Assembly: GCA_037039685.1 (NCBI GenBank)
Contig: JAWNGF010000009.1
Coordinates: forward strand, 62,001 to 126,000
DNA length: 64,000 nucleotides
Reading direction: 5' to 3'
Source: Ceratobasidium sp. AG-K
Lineage: Eukaryota; Basidiomycota; Agaricomycetes; Cantharellales; Ceratobasidiaceae
Shown in pieces: positions 32,117-44,418 of the stretch. The notes beneath the pieces are model-generated. The model searched no databases, was not told the DNA's origin, and was given only the letters and a program-made list of their open reading frames with translations. A program made the translations under genes and the position numbers. Numbering within the stretch: position 1 is the first letter of the stretch; each line of letters starts with the position of its first letter.

Positions 32117-35100
32117 ATGTCTCGAAGAGCTCTGTCGCCCAAGCGCAGCGCTCGGTCCCAATCCGCCGACCAACTCGACTTTTACCCGGCTCTTAATTCA
32201 ACGGGTGTTTCTGCCAAGGACCAAGCCGCCCAAGTCCAGCCTCAACCAAAAGGCAAAGAGTCCCCTGGCTCACTCTCGCGCCGAAGTTCAGCCCCTCTGC
32301 TACGCTCCGAGTCGAAAAAGGGGAATAAACCCAAGCGGATTGACACCTCTACCTACCTCCGACCAGGCTTTATACCGACAAATGGAAAGACTTCGCCCGT
32401 AAGGCAGTTGTCGACGTTTGGGACGGTCTATGTTCCTCCGTGGGAGAGTGAGTTGAGTGATGTTGGTTGGACTCTAGTTGATATTGTTTAGCTTCCCGGC
32501 CTTCGACTGCGCCCCTCGCCAATGATTCGATGTATTCTGGGGATGAAGCAGACGAGTTGCTTGGTGGTGTGCATTATTCGACGTATGGGGCCCGGGATGA
32601 CGATGCGTTGATGTCCTACAATGGCCCGTTTTCAGATGCGAGTGTGCCGGTTCCGGATGAGTTGTTTACCCAGGCGGAGTTGAACGAGATTGCGCGGGCC
32701 GAGCAAGAGGCAACCAAACTCAAGCACAAGCGATCCAGGTCTGGGTCAGGACTGTTGCGCATGGTCGTAGGAGACGATGACAAGGACGTTCAGACGCGCT
32801 CAAGAAAAGGCACACTCTCCTCGGTCGTCCCCCATTCACTGGCGAGCTCGTCTTCGTCCCGCCCAAACCCCGCCTCGCAGTCCTATGTCACCATCGGAAC
32901 GGGGACTGAACAGACCCACGGGACCACTTCGCAAGAAGACACCACGCTCATTTCCATGTCCAAGTTTCCCATGCCACCCGCCGAGTCGGCCCCACCCACC
33001 CCTGCGACCGCCCAACCTGGAACACCCGGCACACCTGTCTTTGGCGCTCGACCTACTACCCCCGGGAGCATGACCACTATCCAAGCAGGACGAACAACAC
33101 CGGGCTCGATGACTCCCGCCGTACCCGACTTTCTCATCAACTCTCGTGCGGATGATTCCGAGCCCGAACCTGAGCCCGAACCACGGAGGTTGAGAACGCG
33201 GTCGTCGCTGTTGGCGCTGGCCAAAAGTTTCACAGGGGCAGATTCGGGTTCGAGTACACCCAAGAGCGATCCCAAGGGCGCCACCACTCCCCTGACCGAA
33301 CAAGGCTCGAGCACGCCTGGCTCGAGCACACCCCAACCCCGTCCCATTGCTCCTCGAACGGACCCATCCAATCCCCGCCGAAGGTCCGTGCTCGAACGAC
33401 TAGCGGCTCGACTCGGAGGCCCATCGGCACAAGACGAAACCTGGGTCGACGAGAGCTTTACCAGCGATTTGGAGAGCGACGACAATGGCCGTGGGCTCCG
33501 CGAACAACTCGTCTCGCCCGTTCTCGAATTCGACTTTCCCTCTGAGGAGCCATTAATCGACCTCGAGCAGTTTGGTATGATTGTGGGGTCCTCGTCGCCC
33601 GTCCGTGCCCAGGCTAGCGCTACGTTCCCGCCCATGCAGGGCCCCCCTCCGTTCTACCCCACCGAGACGCCTACTTCGCCTCGTAATCGGACTCTATCCA
33701 AGCTAAGCACCACTGGTCGCAAAGTCCTCAACAACCTCGATGGAGGTCGTCGACGCACCGTCAGCGTGTTCTCCGCCGGGTCTCGCAAGTCACGCAAAAA
33801 GCATACTCGGGGGATGAGCCGTGAATCGGGCAACCAGCGACGAATGAGTCGGGAGTCGGGGATCCAGCGTCGGGCGAGTGCGGATATGTTGTCTGCCGAG
33901 GGCTCGACCGAGGGGACTGTGATGTATGGTGTGGGCGAGGAAATGCTGCGGTTGATGTTTGGTGGGCCGTTGGAAGAGCAGCCGGAAAGAGAGCGGGAGA
34001 GGACGAGGAGTCTACCCAGACGGGCATCGAGTCCTAAGCGATCAGTGTCGAGTCCGAAAGCACTGGCGAGTCCAAAGCGGGCAACAATGACGAGCCCTAA
34101 ACAAGCCAAGAGCACGTCAAAGAACCAACGTGCCACCCACGAGGCCGAGGGAGAAAACCACCACGCGGGCGACGTCTCTATTCTTCCCGACTCTGGTGAT
34201 TTAAAGTTTTCTCCTAATCCGATGGTTCCTCGACGAAAAGGGCATAGACGCGGCACGGGATCGATTTCGGCGTCCAAGGAAAACGTCTCGGTTCGCGCTA
34301 AAAGCCCCGTCGAGCGCGTAAAGAGCCCCGTCGAGCGAGCTAAAAGCCCGGTGTTCCGCGCCCAGACTCCCGTCGAGCGAGCGAAAAGCCCCGTTTCGGC
34401 CCGCGCTAAAAGTCCGGTCGAGATCCGACCCGCCCCCAAGTCTCGTTCGCGAGCGAAAAGCGCCCCGCTCGGGTTTGTCGATTTCGAGTCCAAGCCGACC
34501 GGGATCCTCACCAACGGACGCTCGACGCCCAATTCTGCACGTGTCGTCATTGTGAATTCGGCCACGACACCGACCTTTGCTCCCACCACTCCGAGGCGGC
34601 AGATTACGCGCTCGACACCTCAGACTCCGCCCACGCCTGAAGACAATACGTTGACCCAACCTGGGGTGGTTGTGACTGCCCCTACACCGCCTGCGCCCCG
34701 TCGGAGCTCGTCGATGCCGTTGGATGGACTTTCCGGGGATAGTCCCCGAGATTCGGTGGAGCCGCAGCGGGCGACCATGTCGAGGGGGACGTCGGTGCAG
34801 TTTGTGCCAGAGAGTTACGAGGGTCCGAGGAGGAGTGGCCGCTCGCGGCGCGAGGCTCCGTCGAATGCGTCTTCCGCCGGTCCGCCCGTGCTCGAGTTGA
34901 CCGGGACTGGGTCTGGGAACGGCAAGGGCAAGCGAAAGGTCGATAGGGAGGTTTCCGATGGTGAGTAGCTCGCTGGCGTTGGAAAGTGTTCTTATTCGGT
35001 TCGTTGCAGCCCCCGACACGTCCATGTCGAACCCGTCCAAAAAGCCCAAGTTGAGCGAGGAAGAGATTGATATTACGTTTATGGGCGAACCTTTGTTTGG

Positions 35101-35836
35101 TGGTCATCCGCAGCGGAGGGGAGGGCTCGGGAGCATCGACCGAGCGTCGTCGCATCATTCGTCCTATTCCCGTCACTCGCAGTCGTATTCGCGCCATTCG
35201 CAGACGTATTCGCGCCACTCGCAGTCGTTTCATCGTCCGGCTCCGAACCCTTACCCCAGTCCTACGTCGTCGCCCGAGCCTGAACGAGGCACGATTCCGA
35301 TCCATGCGATCTTGACCCCTCGTGTGCAATCGCTCTATGGCACTGGCTCGATATACGATTCGCGCCGCCAGTCGATCAGTTCTATCCCACGACCCAAGTC
35401 TCGCGCCTCGGCTCGGTCCAACGCGACTGGTCGGAGGTCCAACATGACCGGTGCTCGGTCTGCGCGCTCCAACCGGACTGGGGTGAGCGGCAAGTCGGGT
35501 CCGAGGCCGTTGAAGGACCGATTACCGATGCAGGGGTGGTGTTTCTTGGTTGGGTTCTTTTTCCCGTTTGCGTGGTGGTATGCTTCGTTTGCGCGTGCCG
35601 AGCGGGGATACTATGGTGGTGGTGTTTGGAGTTCTGAAGTCGAATCGCAGTGGGAGGGTGTGAGGACGGATGTTCATAGGGATGATGGTCGAATAGGTGG
35701 GTGTATTGATCAAGGCGGATCATTGTACTGACTAGGCGCAGATGCACATACTTGGCGTTTCCGATGCCGCTTGATGGCGGTTGTGTCGATAGTGGTGTAT
35801 GTGCCCGTGATAGTGCTGGCCGCGGTATTCGCATGA
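32117..35836 (+). CDS. large Ser/Pro-rich protein with two C-terminal membrane helices
   Basis: Four exons (32117-32447, 32492-34960, 35010-35696, 35742-35836) total 3582 nt, 1193 residues. Most of the chain is low in order and rich in Ser, Pro, Thr and Arg. Around residues 715-765 the unit K-S-P-V-E-R/x is repeated about six times, giving clustered S-P sites for proline-directed kinases. Exon 3 has SYSRHSQ repeated four times. The C-terminus holds two hydrophobic helices, WCFLVGFFFPFAWWYASFA and, in exon 4, VVSIVVYVPVIVLAAVF, ending two residues later. This suggests a tail-anchored or hairpin membrane protein with a long cytoplasmic, phosphorylated domain. Similar Ser-rich membrane proteins are widespread in fungi without a known job. 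Leaving exon 4 out gives an alternative end at about 35731. Confidence 0.75.
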
Positions 35837-36376
35837 GCGAGCGTAGCTTTCCTGAATTATTGGTGTTGTGCTTGCGCTATCGTGTTTGCTTACCTCTAGG
35901 TTGTAGCATTATTTCTCGGACTTGGGTTGGTGTATTATTCTATTAATATTGTGGATCTTTGTTTTTTATGCTTTCTTCTGGGTTGACTCAGATTGGCTCT
36001 AGATCTTGTTTGCGGCCTAGATCTGTTTATGAGCTTTTTATTCTCATGTTGGCATGGTACAACCTGCTGTCCATTCTTTTCTTACCACACCTCGACGGCG
36101 TTTTTGTCTATTATTTCAGTTTATGCGATTGTGTTCTGGATATGCGATATTATTTGAACTCGTGTAGTGATGATTGCGTCAAGTTTGGGTTCGGGCCCAG
36201 TGCGGCTGGGCGCCACGAGTCGGATTGATCTCGACCACCACCAGTGACGAAAGGCCAGACTCGGTTGCACGACTTCCTCGAGGCGGTGCTACAGACTTCA
36301 GTCCAACACTCGATTTCACTCTCGACTTGCTGGTCCGGAGCTGGCTGATGAATCCTTGACCCTCTGTTGCACGTTG
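35837..36376. other. intergenic region, nothing recognised
   Basis: AT- and T-rich 3' flank of the membrane protein gene, then the promoter of the next F-box gene. Short open frames have no family features. Confidence 0.4.
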
Positions 36377-37597
36377 ATGTTGATGTCCATTCCAGGCTCG
36401 TACCTACACAACCGGCCTGGCGAGCTTGAGAAACTACCGCAGGAATTGGTTGTTCGCGTTCTTGAGCATTGTGGGTTTAGGACTATACTGAGGTTCTCAG
36501 AGGTGAGTCGTAGCGTTACCTCTGCGTTGAATTTGTCGTGATATCTGTAGACCTGCCGGACAAACTATGCTCTCGTGGCAAACTCTAGTCGACTCCAGTT
36601 GAAGATCGAGCTTGGTGCCAATGGACTCCAGATCCCGCATTCTTACCTGACTGGCGATACTCTCCGGTCTCGCGAGTTGCTCAAACAAATAGTCAGGCGA
36701 CGAGATAGTATGTACTTTTGTCAATTCTTCATGCCAGAACTAACCACGCTCTCAGACTGGCTCGACTTGCGCCTCAACCCCGGTCATTCGTTACCACGAA
36801 CCACGTCAGGGCAAAGGTTTACACTGTGGGAGTTACGAGATGGCATCTTCGCAAGCGCATTCTTTACCGGGGAGTTCCGACCGCTCGAAGCCAATGCGAT
36901 CAAGATGATTACTCTTGACCCGCCCGTACACGACTGGACTCTCAGCTTTGACTTTACTTTTCATGAACTCACTATCGACCCGGTTCAGGATTTGTTGGTA
37001 CTCGCGACGGCGGACGACGCTAGGTTGGTTATCTAATTATCCAGCGTTTTCGTACTCACATGGCTGTGCAGTTCGTACTCGCTAGCCCTCCGATTCCGTT
37101 CACTGAAAACCGGTTTGGTACATCCCTCTGCAAAACAAGGGATCATTCCAATTCCGCTCTCATATTCCGTCCATCCCCATCCAATCTACAGTACAGTGTC
37201 TCTTGTTGTGACGGATGAGATGCTCCTCATCAGTCTCATTGCACACGATGCCAAACTACCCTACGACATCCTGGTCTGGGACTGGCGTGCAGGAATCCTT
37301 CTCTCACGTACCGACCGCCGAGTGGGTCTATGTGGTGCAACATTCCTCGATCATCATCGATTCGTCGTCTACGAGGGCATGTTCTCAAGTCCGGGGGAGG
37401 GTGATACCATATCCGATTCTTTGAACCTTTTAATTTATGACATTCCTCGTGCTCAGCCTGGCACCGATTCTGCTCACTCTACATCCGAACCACCCGCTTG
37501 TCAACCTATTGGCATCACGTGGCATTTACTATCATTTCTCGCGGGACGGAATGTCTATGCCACCTGGATGCCACCCTATGCGACGGCACCTACCTGA
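36377..37597 (+). CDS. F-box/beta-propeller family protein
   Basis: Four exons (36377-36502, 36551-36707, 36756-37023, 37072-37597) join in phase to 358 residues. The F-box is LEKLPQELVVRVLEHCGFRTILRFSE (about residues 15-40). The linker has TCRTNYALVANSSRLQ and IELGANGLQIP; the start of the propeller has FTLWELRDGIF, SFDFTFHEL and DILVWDWRAGILLS. This is the most complete family member in the window (relics at 1-441, 1140-3140, 9727-10310) and was used to recognise the others. Relics 1 and 2 carry a longer tail with a (I/V)DFN motif that is not seen here, so this copy may be shortened at its C-terminus. Presumed substrate adaptor for SCF ubiquitin ligase (family knowledge). Confidence 0.72.
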
Positions 37598-38599
37598 ACT
37601 CAGGTTCGGACACGACGAGCTGCTTGATTCCGACACAGTCCGAAACCAACCACCGTGTCTGTACTTGTAAATGAACTCGATAATAAGAGAACGATTTTGG
37701 CGTTGGAAGGGTGAAAGCAAAGGAGGCGCTTAGTCTTGGTTGGTGTGCGGATCTCCTCTGGGTCGAACAGATCTTTGTCCCATACGCACAGCTCGCCAAG
37801 CCAGTCTTTCGCCAAGCACATCTCAGCCCCTCGAGGTACCCATCGGGCGCTCATGCATTACAGTCGCATAGCGGCCCGGCCATCCCTCCAGATATCCAAA
37901 CCTACGCCCAGCAACGCAGCTGGAAATCACTCAGCGGCTTCGGCAAGCCATAACTCCACTCTCCACTGGGGTGGGCCCCTTGAGGTCGGTCCATGGGAGA
38001 GTTTTGCTGGATTATTATAGATATGTACGATGTCAGTACAATTAAGGGTTTTGCAATATCATCCACTTATTAGAATTTTTATATAGGGTGAGGTGCAGGC
38101 TCGACGAGATTATGCTGCACTCAAAGTGGAGCTCGAAGGACTGTTTTGGCGAGGTTTGAAACGCATTTTTTCCGACAATATACCGCCAAACAATGACAGG
38201 TTGTATGTATAATCTATGCGGGGCGTGAGTATTGTGTGGATCAGGATATTATTTGTGAATTGATTTGGACCCCTCGGTAGTGCGATTGAAGGGGAACTGA
38301 AACCGTGTTTCAAGCAAGGATGAGAGCGACCAGATAGGAAGACGATACCTAGAAGCAAGCCAGGACTTGAACGAAGTAATCGAGTGCTATCGACGATATT
38401 CGAGGACATCTAGATCTGTTTAGAGTAAGCTTTATGCAATGCTTTCGTATGCTTTCGGTATCTACTCTACTACTGCGAAGCTAAACGCGGATTTGAACTT
38501 GTGGAAGATCGTAGATAAGTTGGCATGCGTTAGTCGTAAAAACGGGTATCCTTGTCTACTCCTTGGGTGCTAACAGACTCCCACAGGTAGCGAGAGTCA
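37598..38599. other. intergenic region, nothing recognised
   Basis: It may hold decayed remains of the F-box propeller tail, as overlapping frames stay open from 37600 to 38020, but no family motif could be matched. No RNA gene or repeat was noticed. Confidence 0.3.
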
Positions 38600-41500
38600 C
38601 CATTCTGAATGTCCATTGTTGCCGTCGATGTCGGCAGTGCTACAAACTCCATCGGCAAGCTGTCTTTCAGTCGGTCGCCGAGAATGCATTCTCCTGAGAC
38701 TCGGAAGCAGGTCTTGGACAGGCCTTGACAACTGGAGACACGTACCAAGATCAGGAAAACCCTATATTGGCTGAACGGCATGGCATGGACACCGGAAAAA
38801 CCACGATTCGCAAGCAGTCTGTTGCGCCATGCTCGACCGGTCCCACGAGCTTGGGGCGAGCTTCTTCTGCACACGACTTCTCCCCGAATGCCGCACAATG
38901 TGAAGCTAATCTTGCCCACACATCGCATACCAGCTCGCTCGATTCTCTCGCCCCTTCTACCACGCCCTCTCCTTGACCTTACAAGCGGACCCAGACCTGC
39001 ATACAAAAGCACTTCCCATTCAACTACGAGACTTGATTATAGGCCATTACGTGAGGCTTCGCGTTCTCTACCAGAGAATCTCGTAGTGGTTATTGATGCG
39101 CTGGACGAATGCGTACACGAGCAAAGATGATTCTGCACGAGCTGGAGAAATCGATCGTTAAAGAGGACATTAAACTATATCTACAGACTGAGCTCAGAGC
39201 TCTAGCGACTTCTATTAGCGACACAGAACTAGCCACCCTAGTCGAACGTGCGGGCGTACTTTTCATCTATGCCGCAACTGTTGTTCGGTACATTCAAACT
39301 GCGACCTCTGTTTCTCGTCGGCGGAACCGAATACACGCCGTGCTGAATGTGAAGAGCTCAGGCTCAAAAACAGACGAAGATATTGATGCGCTGTACAGTG
39401 CTATTCTCACCTCTGCGTTCGATGGCTCCGACCTCGATAACGATGAGAAGAGCCGCATGAGGCTTGTTCTTGACACAGTCGTCTGCGCACAAGAACCGCT
39501 TACCGTTGAGGCGCTGGGAGGACTCCTCCAGCTCAAAGACGTTGGTTTGGTCCAGGACGCGCTTGACCCTTTGTGGTCGGTCGTTCACATTTCTGGCACC
39601 GATCGCGTAGTCACCACACTTCATGCATCCTTCCCTGACTACATGCTCGACCCTTCGCGATCCAAACAGCTTCGTTGTGATTTAGAGACACATCATGGTC
39701 GATTAGCCGAGCTGTGCTTCGATCGAATCGACAGTAATGAGAAACAGTTCAACGTCTGTGACCTGGAGTCGTCGTATGTCTTCGATGAGCAGGTACCAGA
39801 CTTCGCCGAGAGGGTCAAACATGCGATCCCGCACGACTTGTCATATGCATGTCAGTATTGGGCGGTGCACCTCAAGTATGGGGGAGCATCCGCCGAACGG
39901 CTGCAAAGATTTTACAAGTTCGTAGCCAACCGATTGTTGCTGTGGATGGAAGTGCTCAATCTGAAGAAACAAATGAACGTTGGCGCATTGGCATTTGAGA
40001 TGGCCGAGAAATGGTGCAGGGTACGTCAGTTAAAATTGCGATCCAATGAGTGAACAAAACTAAAATAATGCCAGGCGGAGAGCGCTCTTGAAGAAGCAAA
40101 TGCCCTGGTTCGCGATGCATGGCGATTTGTAACCATGTTTGCGGCAAACAATGTGTCACGTAGCACAGTTCATCTATACACATCGATGCTAGCATCGTGG
40201 CCAAGATCAGGGCCGCTATCAAGCTACTATATCCAGCGAGTTAACGGGCTCGCTAGGGTGGCAGGGAGTGGAATGGCAAGGCGGCAGCTTTCGCTGCTGA
40301 GTGCGCTCAATGCAGAAGGTGGTATTCGGTCGGTTGTTTTCTCGTCCGACGGCATGCGCATCGTCTCTGGCTCATATGACAACACAATCCGGGTGTGGGA
40401 TGCTCAAACCGGCCAGCCGGTGCTTGACCCACTCGAGGGACACACAGACTGGGTCAAATCGGTTGCTTTCTCGCCCGACGGCATGCGCATCGTCTCTGGC
40501 TCAGATGACAAGACAATCCGGGTGTGGGATGCTCAAACAGGCCAGCCGGTGCTTGACCCACTCGAGGGACACACCAGCTTCGTCAACTCGGTTGCTTTCT
40601 CGCCCGACGGCATGCGCATCGTCTCTGGCTCATATGACAACACAATCCGGGTGTGGGATGCTCAAACAGGCCAGCCGGTGCTTGACCCACTCGAGGGACA
40701 CACCAGCTCGGTCAGCTCAGTTGCTTTTTCGCCCGACGGCATGCGCATCGTCTCTGGCTCATATGACAACACAATCCGGGTGTGGGATGCTCAAACAGGC
40801 CAGCCGGTGCTTGACCCACTCGAGGGACACACCAGCTTCGTCAACTCGGTTGCTTTCTCGCCCGACGGCATGCGCATCGTCTCTGGCTCACATGACAACA
40901 CAATCCGGGTGTGGGATGCTCAAACAGGCCAGCCGGTGCTTGACCCACTCGAGGGACACACCAGCTCGGTCAGCTCAGTTGCTTTTTCGCCCGACGGCAT
41001 GCGCATCGTCTCTGGCTCATATGACAACACAATCCGGGTGTGGGATGCTCAAACAGGCCAGCCGGTGCTTGACCCACTCGAGGGACACACCAGCTTCGTC
41101 AACTCGGTTGCTTTCTCGCCCGACGGCATGCGCATCGTCTCTGGCTCACATGACAACACAATCCGGGTGTGGGATGCTCAAACAGGCCAGCCGGTGCTTG
41201 ACCCACTCGAGGGACACACCAACTCGGTCAACTCGGTTGCTTTCTCTCCCGACGGCATGCGCATCGTCTCTGGCTCATCTGACAAGACAATCCGGGTGTG
41301 GGATGCTCAAACAGGCCAGCCGGTGCTTGACCCACTCGAGGGACACACAGACTGGGTCAAATCGATTGCTTTCTCGCCCGACGGCATGCGCATCGTCTCT
41401 GGCTCAGGTGACAAGACAATCCGGGTGTGGGATGCTCAAACAGGCCAGCCGGTGCTTGACCCACTCGAGGGACACACCAACTCGGTCAACTCGGTTGCTT

Positions 41501-42176
41501 TCTCTCCCGACGGCATGCGCATCGTCTCTGGCTCATCTGACAAGACAATCCGGGTGTGGGATGCTCAAACAGGCCAGCCGGTGCTTGACCCACTCGAGGG
41601 ACACACAGACTGGGTCAAATCGATTGCTTTCTCGCCCGACGGCATGCGCATCGTCTCTGGCTCAGGTGACAAGACAATCCGGGTGTGGGATGCTCAAACA
41701 GGCCAGTCGGTGCTTGACCCACTCGAGGGACACACCAGCTTCGTCAACTCGGTTGCTTTCTCGCCCGACGGCATGCGCATCGTCTCTGGCTCAGGTGACA
41801 AGACAATCCGGGTGTGGAATGCGAATAGATCATCTGATGAGGTAGGCCTAGGCTAAGCAATGTTACCTCTCGTTTTCAAACCCGCCTAACACATTTTTCC
41901 TCTTGTCTCATTTTTGATATGACTATTAAATAGGTCAAACAGACTCTGCAAACACCCCACAGCCACCTTTATTGTTGGACGCTCAATCCACATGGTTGGA
42001 TAATGGATGAGAAGTCCCGGCCGCTACTTTGGCTTCCTCCTGACCTACGCGATCGCCTTATGCTGCCGAGTATGGTACTCTTGATATCGACCAAGGGTTC
42101 CATTGAAGTCGATTTTCTGTCCGCCAAACTTGGGGAGTCGTGGCGTGGGTGCTATACACCTTGTTTATCTGTATGA
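38600..42176 (+). pseudogene. NACHT-WD40 (NWD/HET-E-like) STAND gene with broken NACHT half
   Basis: From about 38600 to 39120 the NACHT domain can be followed only by changing frame at least five times: YWLNGMA, DTGKTTI (P-loop), MLDRSHELGAS with FFCTRLLPEC, NVKLILPT, LQADPDLHTKAL, then LPENLVVVIDALDEC (Walker B). From 39109 the frame stays open through the winged-helix-like part (to 40020). After an intron at 40021-40074 it runs through twelve WD40 repeats to 41841, and after a second intron a conserved C-terminal domain (41934-42176, DEKSRPLLWLPPDLRDR ... ESWRGCYTP). In Podospora such proteins (HET-E, HET-D, HET-R) sense partners through the WD face and trigger cell death. Here the nucleotide switch looks dead, or the sequence is unreliable there. 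The intact 3' half could still be expressed from an internal start. Confidence 0.8.
40318..41826 (+). repeat. array of twelve 129-bp WD40-coding repeats
   Basis: From 40447 the period is exactly 129 bp (43 codons); repeat 12 starts at 41737. Units are nearly identical at DNA level, including silent sites. They differ mostly at the four residues opening each unit (DWVK, SFVN, SSVS, NSVN) and after SGS (Y/D/H/S/G, then N or K). Units 4-5 are repeated as 6-7 and units 8-9 as 10-11, so 258-bp blocks have been duplicated. This is the pattern of recombination-driven repertoire change known from fungal HNWD genes. Confidence 0.93.
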
Positions 42177-42527
42177 GCGGTTCGTTCCTCCATTCCATTC
42201 CTCGATCCGTTCTAAGAAAATCATGGTATTGCCATATCCATCTTTACTCTAGCTCAGTGGCTTGGTTTAAATTTTCAGTACGTTGGAGGTGGCCATAGTT
42301 GCCCTATGTACCAATCTTATCGTGACTGCCATGTTCTTCTAGCAGTGCCGATGCCACTACCCGTGAATTGACCCCGTCCGCACACTTTTTGTAACCATTG
42401 GTACCACCACGGATTGGAAATGTTTCATCTCTTTTCCATTGAAATAGAATGAGACACCCAGGCGATCATACGAAGTAATCGCTAAGACCATCGCAGCTGA
42501 CATCCATATCCACACCCCGATCTCACA
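42177..42527. other. intergenic, tail-to-tail
   Basis: The 3' flanks of the NACHT-WD40 gene (+) and MCU (-). Nothing else was recognised. Confidence 0.4.
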
Positions 42528-44167
42528 TCAGTCTTTATCGCCCTTCTCCTTTTCATCCGATCCATCTCGTTTGATCTTTGCCTTTTCCTCCACGCGCTTT
42601 AGTCTCTCAGCCTTCTCCTCGGGCGTGAGCTCTTCATTCTCCTTCTGAGCTTTCTTTGCCGATTTTGAACTCCCCTCGTTGTTGTTGCCGCCATTAGTCG
42701 AGTTGATGATTGTAAAGTTTCCGTCGGGAGTACCGTCCCATTTGATATTATAGTCGTCTATGGATCAAACATAGTGAGTGTACTGAATATATGCGTTTTG
42801 ATTGCGAAACCCTACCTGCAATCTTGTGGATCTCGCGCTTGAGCTGCTTTTCCTCTGATACCAGGTCTGCCCACCTGGTACCCACGAGTCAACGTCGACA
42901 ATGGGGCATGACAATCGTTCGCTTACAAGTCAACGTCGAGGCCTTTGGACTCGTACAGCTTGGCTCGTCGAGTCGAGACAGACTGCTTCAGCAAGATGAA
43001 TAGGATACCTCGCGTCCTAGAAAACGGTCAGATACCGGCAAGTTAGCAAGTATGTATGCGACAGACCTTGATACAAGAACCACATATACCCAGCGATAAT
43101 CCAGGTAAGGCCAGAGAGGTACGTCACAGGTTCCATGATATCCCTACGGATCTGTGAGTAAGAGTGCCGGCATCAGGACGCATGACTTACCATCCCAGAT
43201 CCCAAAAAGTCAACCGAGCGACTCCGCCAAAGTAAACCAGCAATAACCCAAACCCGCCAAGAGCAAGCCGACGCGCGCTTCGGTGGGCAATCTGATCGCA
43301 ATCCCGTTTGACCTTTTCCAGTTTCGACAGTTCCTCGGATATACTTCTCAGCCTTTTACGAAGGAATCGAGTGCGGCTGCGAAATGAGGGCACGAGGATG
43401 TGTATTTTGTAGTCGAGCGGATCAGGAGCCGAAGATTCGGACGACTTGGGTTTCTTGGAAGTGATGCTAATGGCAAATTCTCGGTCTTGGACCGCCTCTT
43501 TGACAAAGTCGCCAATGTCGGTCGAGTCGGACCATTGTGTTTCTCTGGATGCCGGTTTGTGAGGGATGGACTGGAATGCGACGTTGGTAGTGGGTGGTGT
43601 GTCGGGTGAAAGGGACGCCAGAATGAGTCGAGATACGTGCGATAGAGGTTGTGAAGGGTGTAGTAGAAATACGGCTAAGGGGATAATGAACTTGAGCTAC
43701 GATCCATAAGGTTGACCGACGGACGCACTGAACGGAGGTGGCTTGGACTCGCCGGTTGGTATAGGGATAATCAACTTGAAGAGATGAGAAGATGTTGGGG
43801 AGAGTCGTCCTGTAATCAGCTTCAGTGTCATAGATCACTCCGTTGGTCGATTAACAGAAACTAACCCTTTCCCTCTGGGATATCTTCGACCTCTTCGCCC
43901 GTGCCCTCCTCCCCGCCCTTGCGTGAATTGCCGACGCCCTCCGACCACTTTTCATTCCGTGAAGCCTCGGCTATAAATCTCGAGTGTCCTCCATAGATTT
44001 TCTTGTGATGCACTTGATTGAATATTCTCCTGACGAAACGGAGGGAACGATCGAAACAGCCGAGATTGAACCACCGGCAGACAAGGGCGTGATGCAACAG
44101 GACTAGCTCTCCAAGTTATCCGAGCGGAACGCCCTAGAAAGGCGCGTAAATATGTGCTCGCACACAT
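42528..44167 (-). CDS. MCU: mitochondrial calcium uniporter pore subunit (two apparent indels)
   Basis: Eight exons on the minus strand: 44167-44014, 43970-43866, 43809-43729, 43675-43191, 43143-43067, 43016-42927, 42874-42816, 42757-42528. The N-terminus is Arg/Ser-rich and fits a mitochondrial presequence (CLPVVQSRLFRSFPPF). The soluble domain has LLHPSQPLSHVSRLI and WSDSTDIGDFVKEA. A coiled coil (RLRSISEELSKLEKVKRD) precedes helix 1 (RRLALGGFGLLLVYFGGVARLTFW). The selectivity filter WDIMEPVTYL is formed across the exon 4/5 junction, then helix 2 (LTWIIAGYMWFLYQ). The C-terminal part is charged. MCU tetramers let Ca2+ into the matrix across the inner membrane. One extra base near 43618-43622 and one missing base near 42990 shift the frame and cancel in total length; both lie in conserved segments, so sequence error is likely. 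Confidence 0.9.
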
Positions 44168-44418
44168 TCCGATGTGGTCGTGTGCGCGCTGTCGCCAAGT
44201 CTTGCGCGGATGTCAGCCATGATGATGAGCGTTGAAATGAGGCCTGACGTCAATCCCAGCCGTCTAACCGCTGGGCGCTAAACTTATGTGTTTGGGCTTG
44301 TTATCCTGCTCTTGTCCTCTTGGGTTTACCACCAGGCCGTTTCGCCTAGAATCATATTCACTCGTCTCTGAGTCCTGGGGAGGGACGTATATGAGTCGCC
44401 TGTGTCTCATTCGCTACT
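44168..44418. promoter_or_regulatory. divergent promoter region MCU/COG7
   Basis: 250 bases between two start codons facing away from each other. No TATA box is evident. Confidence 0.45.

Noticed and set aside
32836..34589. Long minus-strand open frames opposite the Ser-rich gene
   Set aside because: They mirror the codon bias of the plus-strand gene, lack motifs, and overlap a well-supported 1193-residue frame with matching introns.
40318..41826. Regular direct repeats resembling a CRISPR or satellite array
   Set aside because: Units are 129 bp, contiguous without spacers and encode WD40 blades in frame within a larger gene.
40301..41845. 514-codon open frame in the +2 register over the WD40 array
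   Set aside because: The repeat length is a multiple of three, so one stop-free unit stays stop-free in every copy. The WD40 register has the protein motifs and flanking exons; this one has none.
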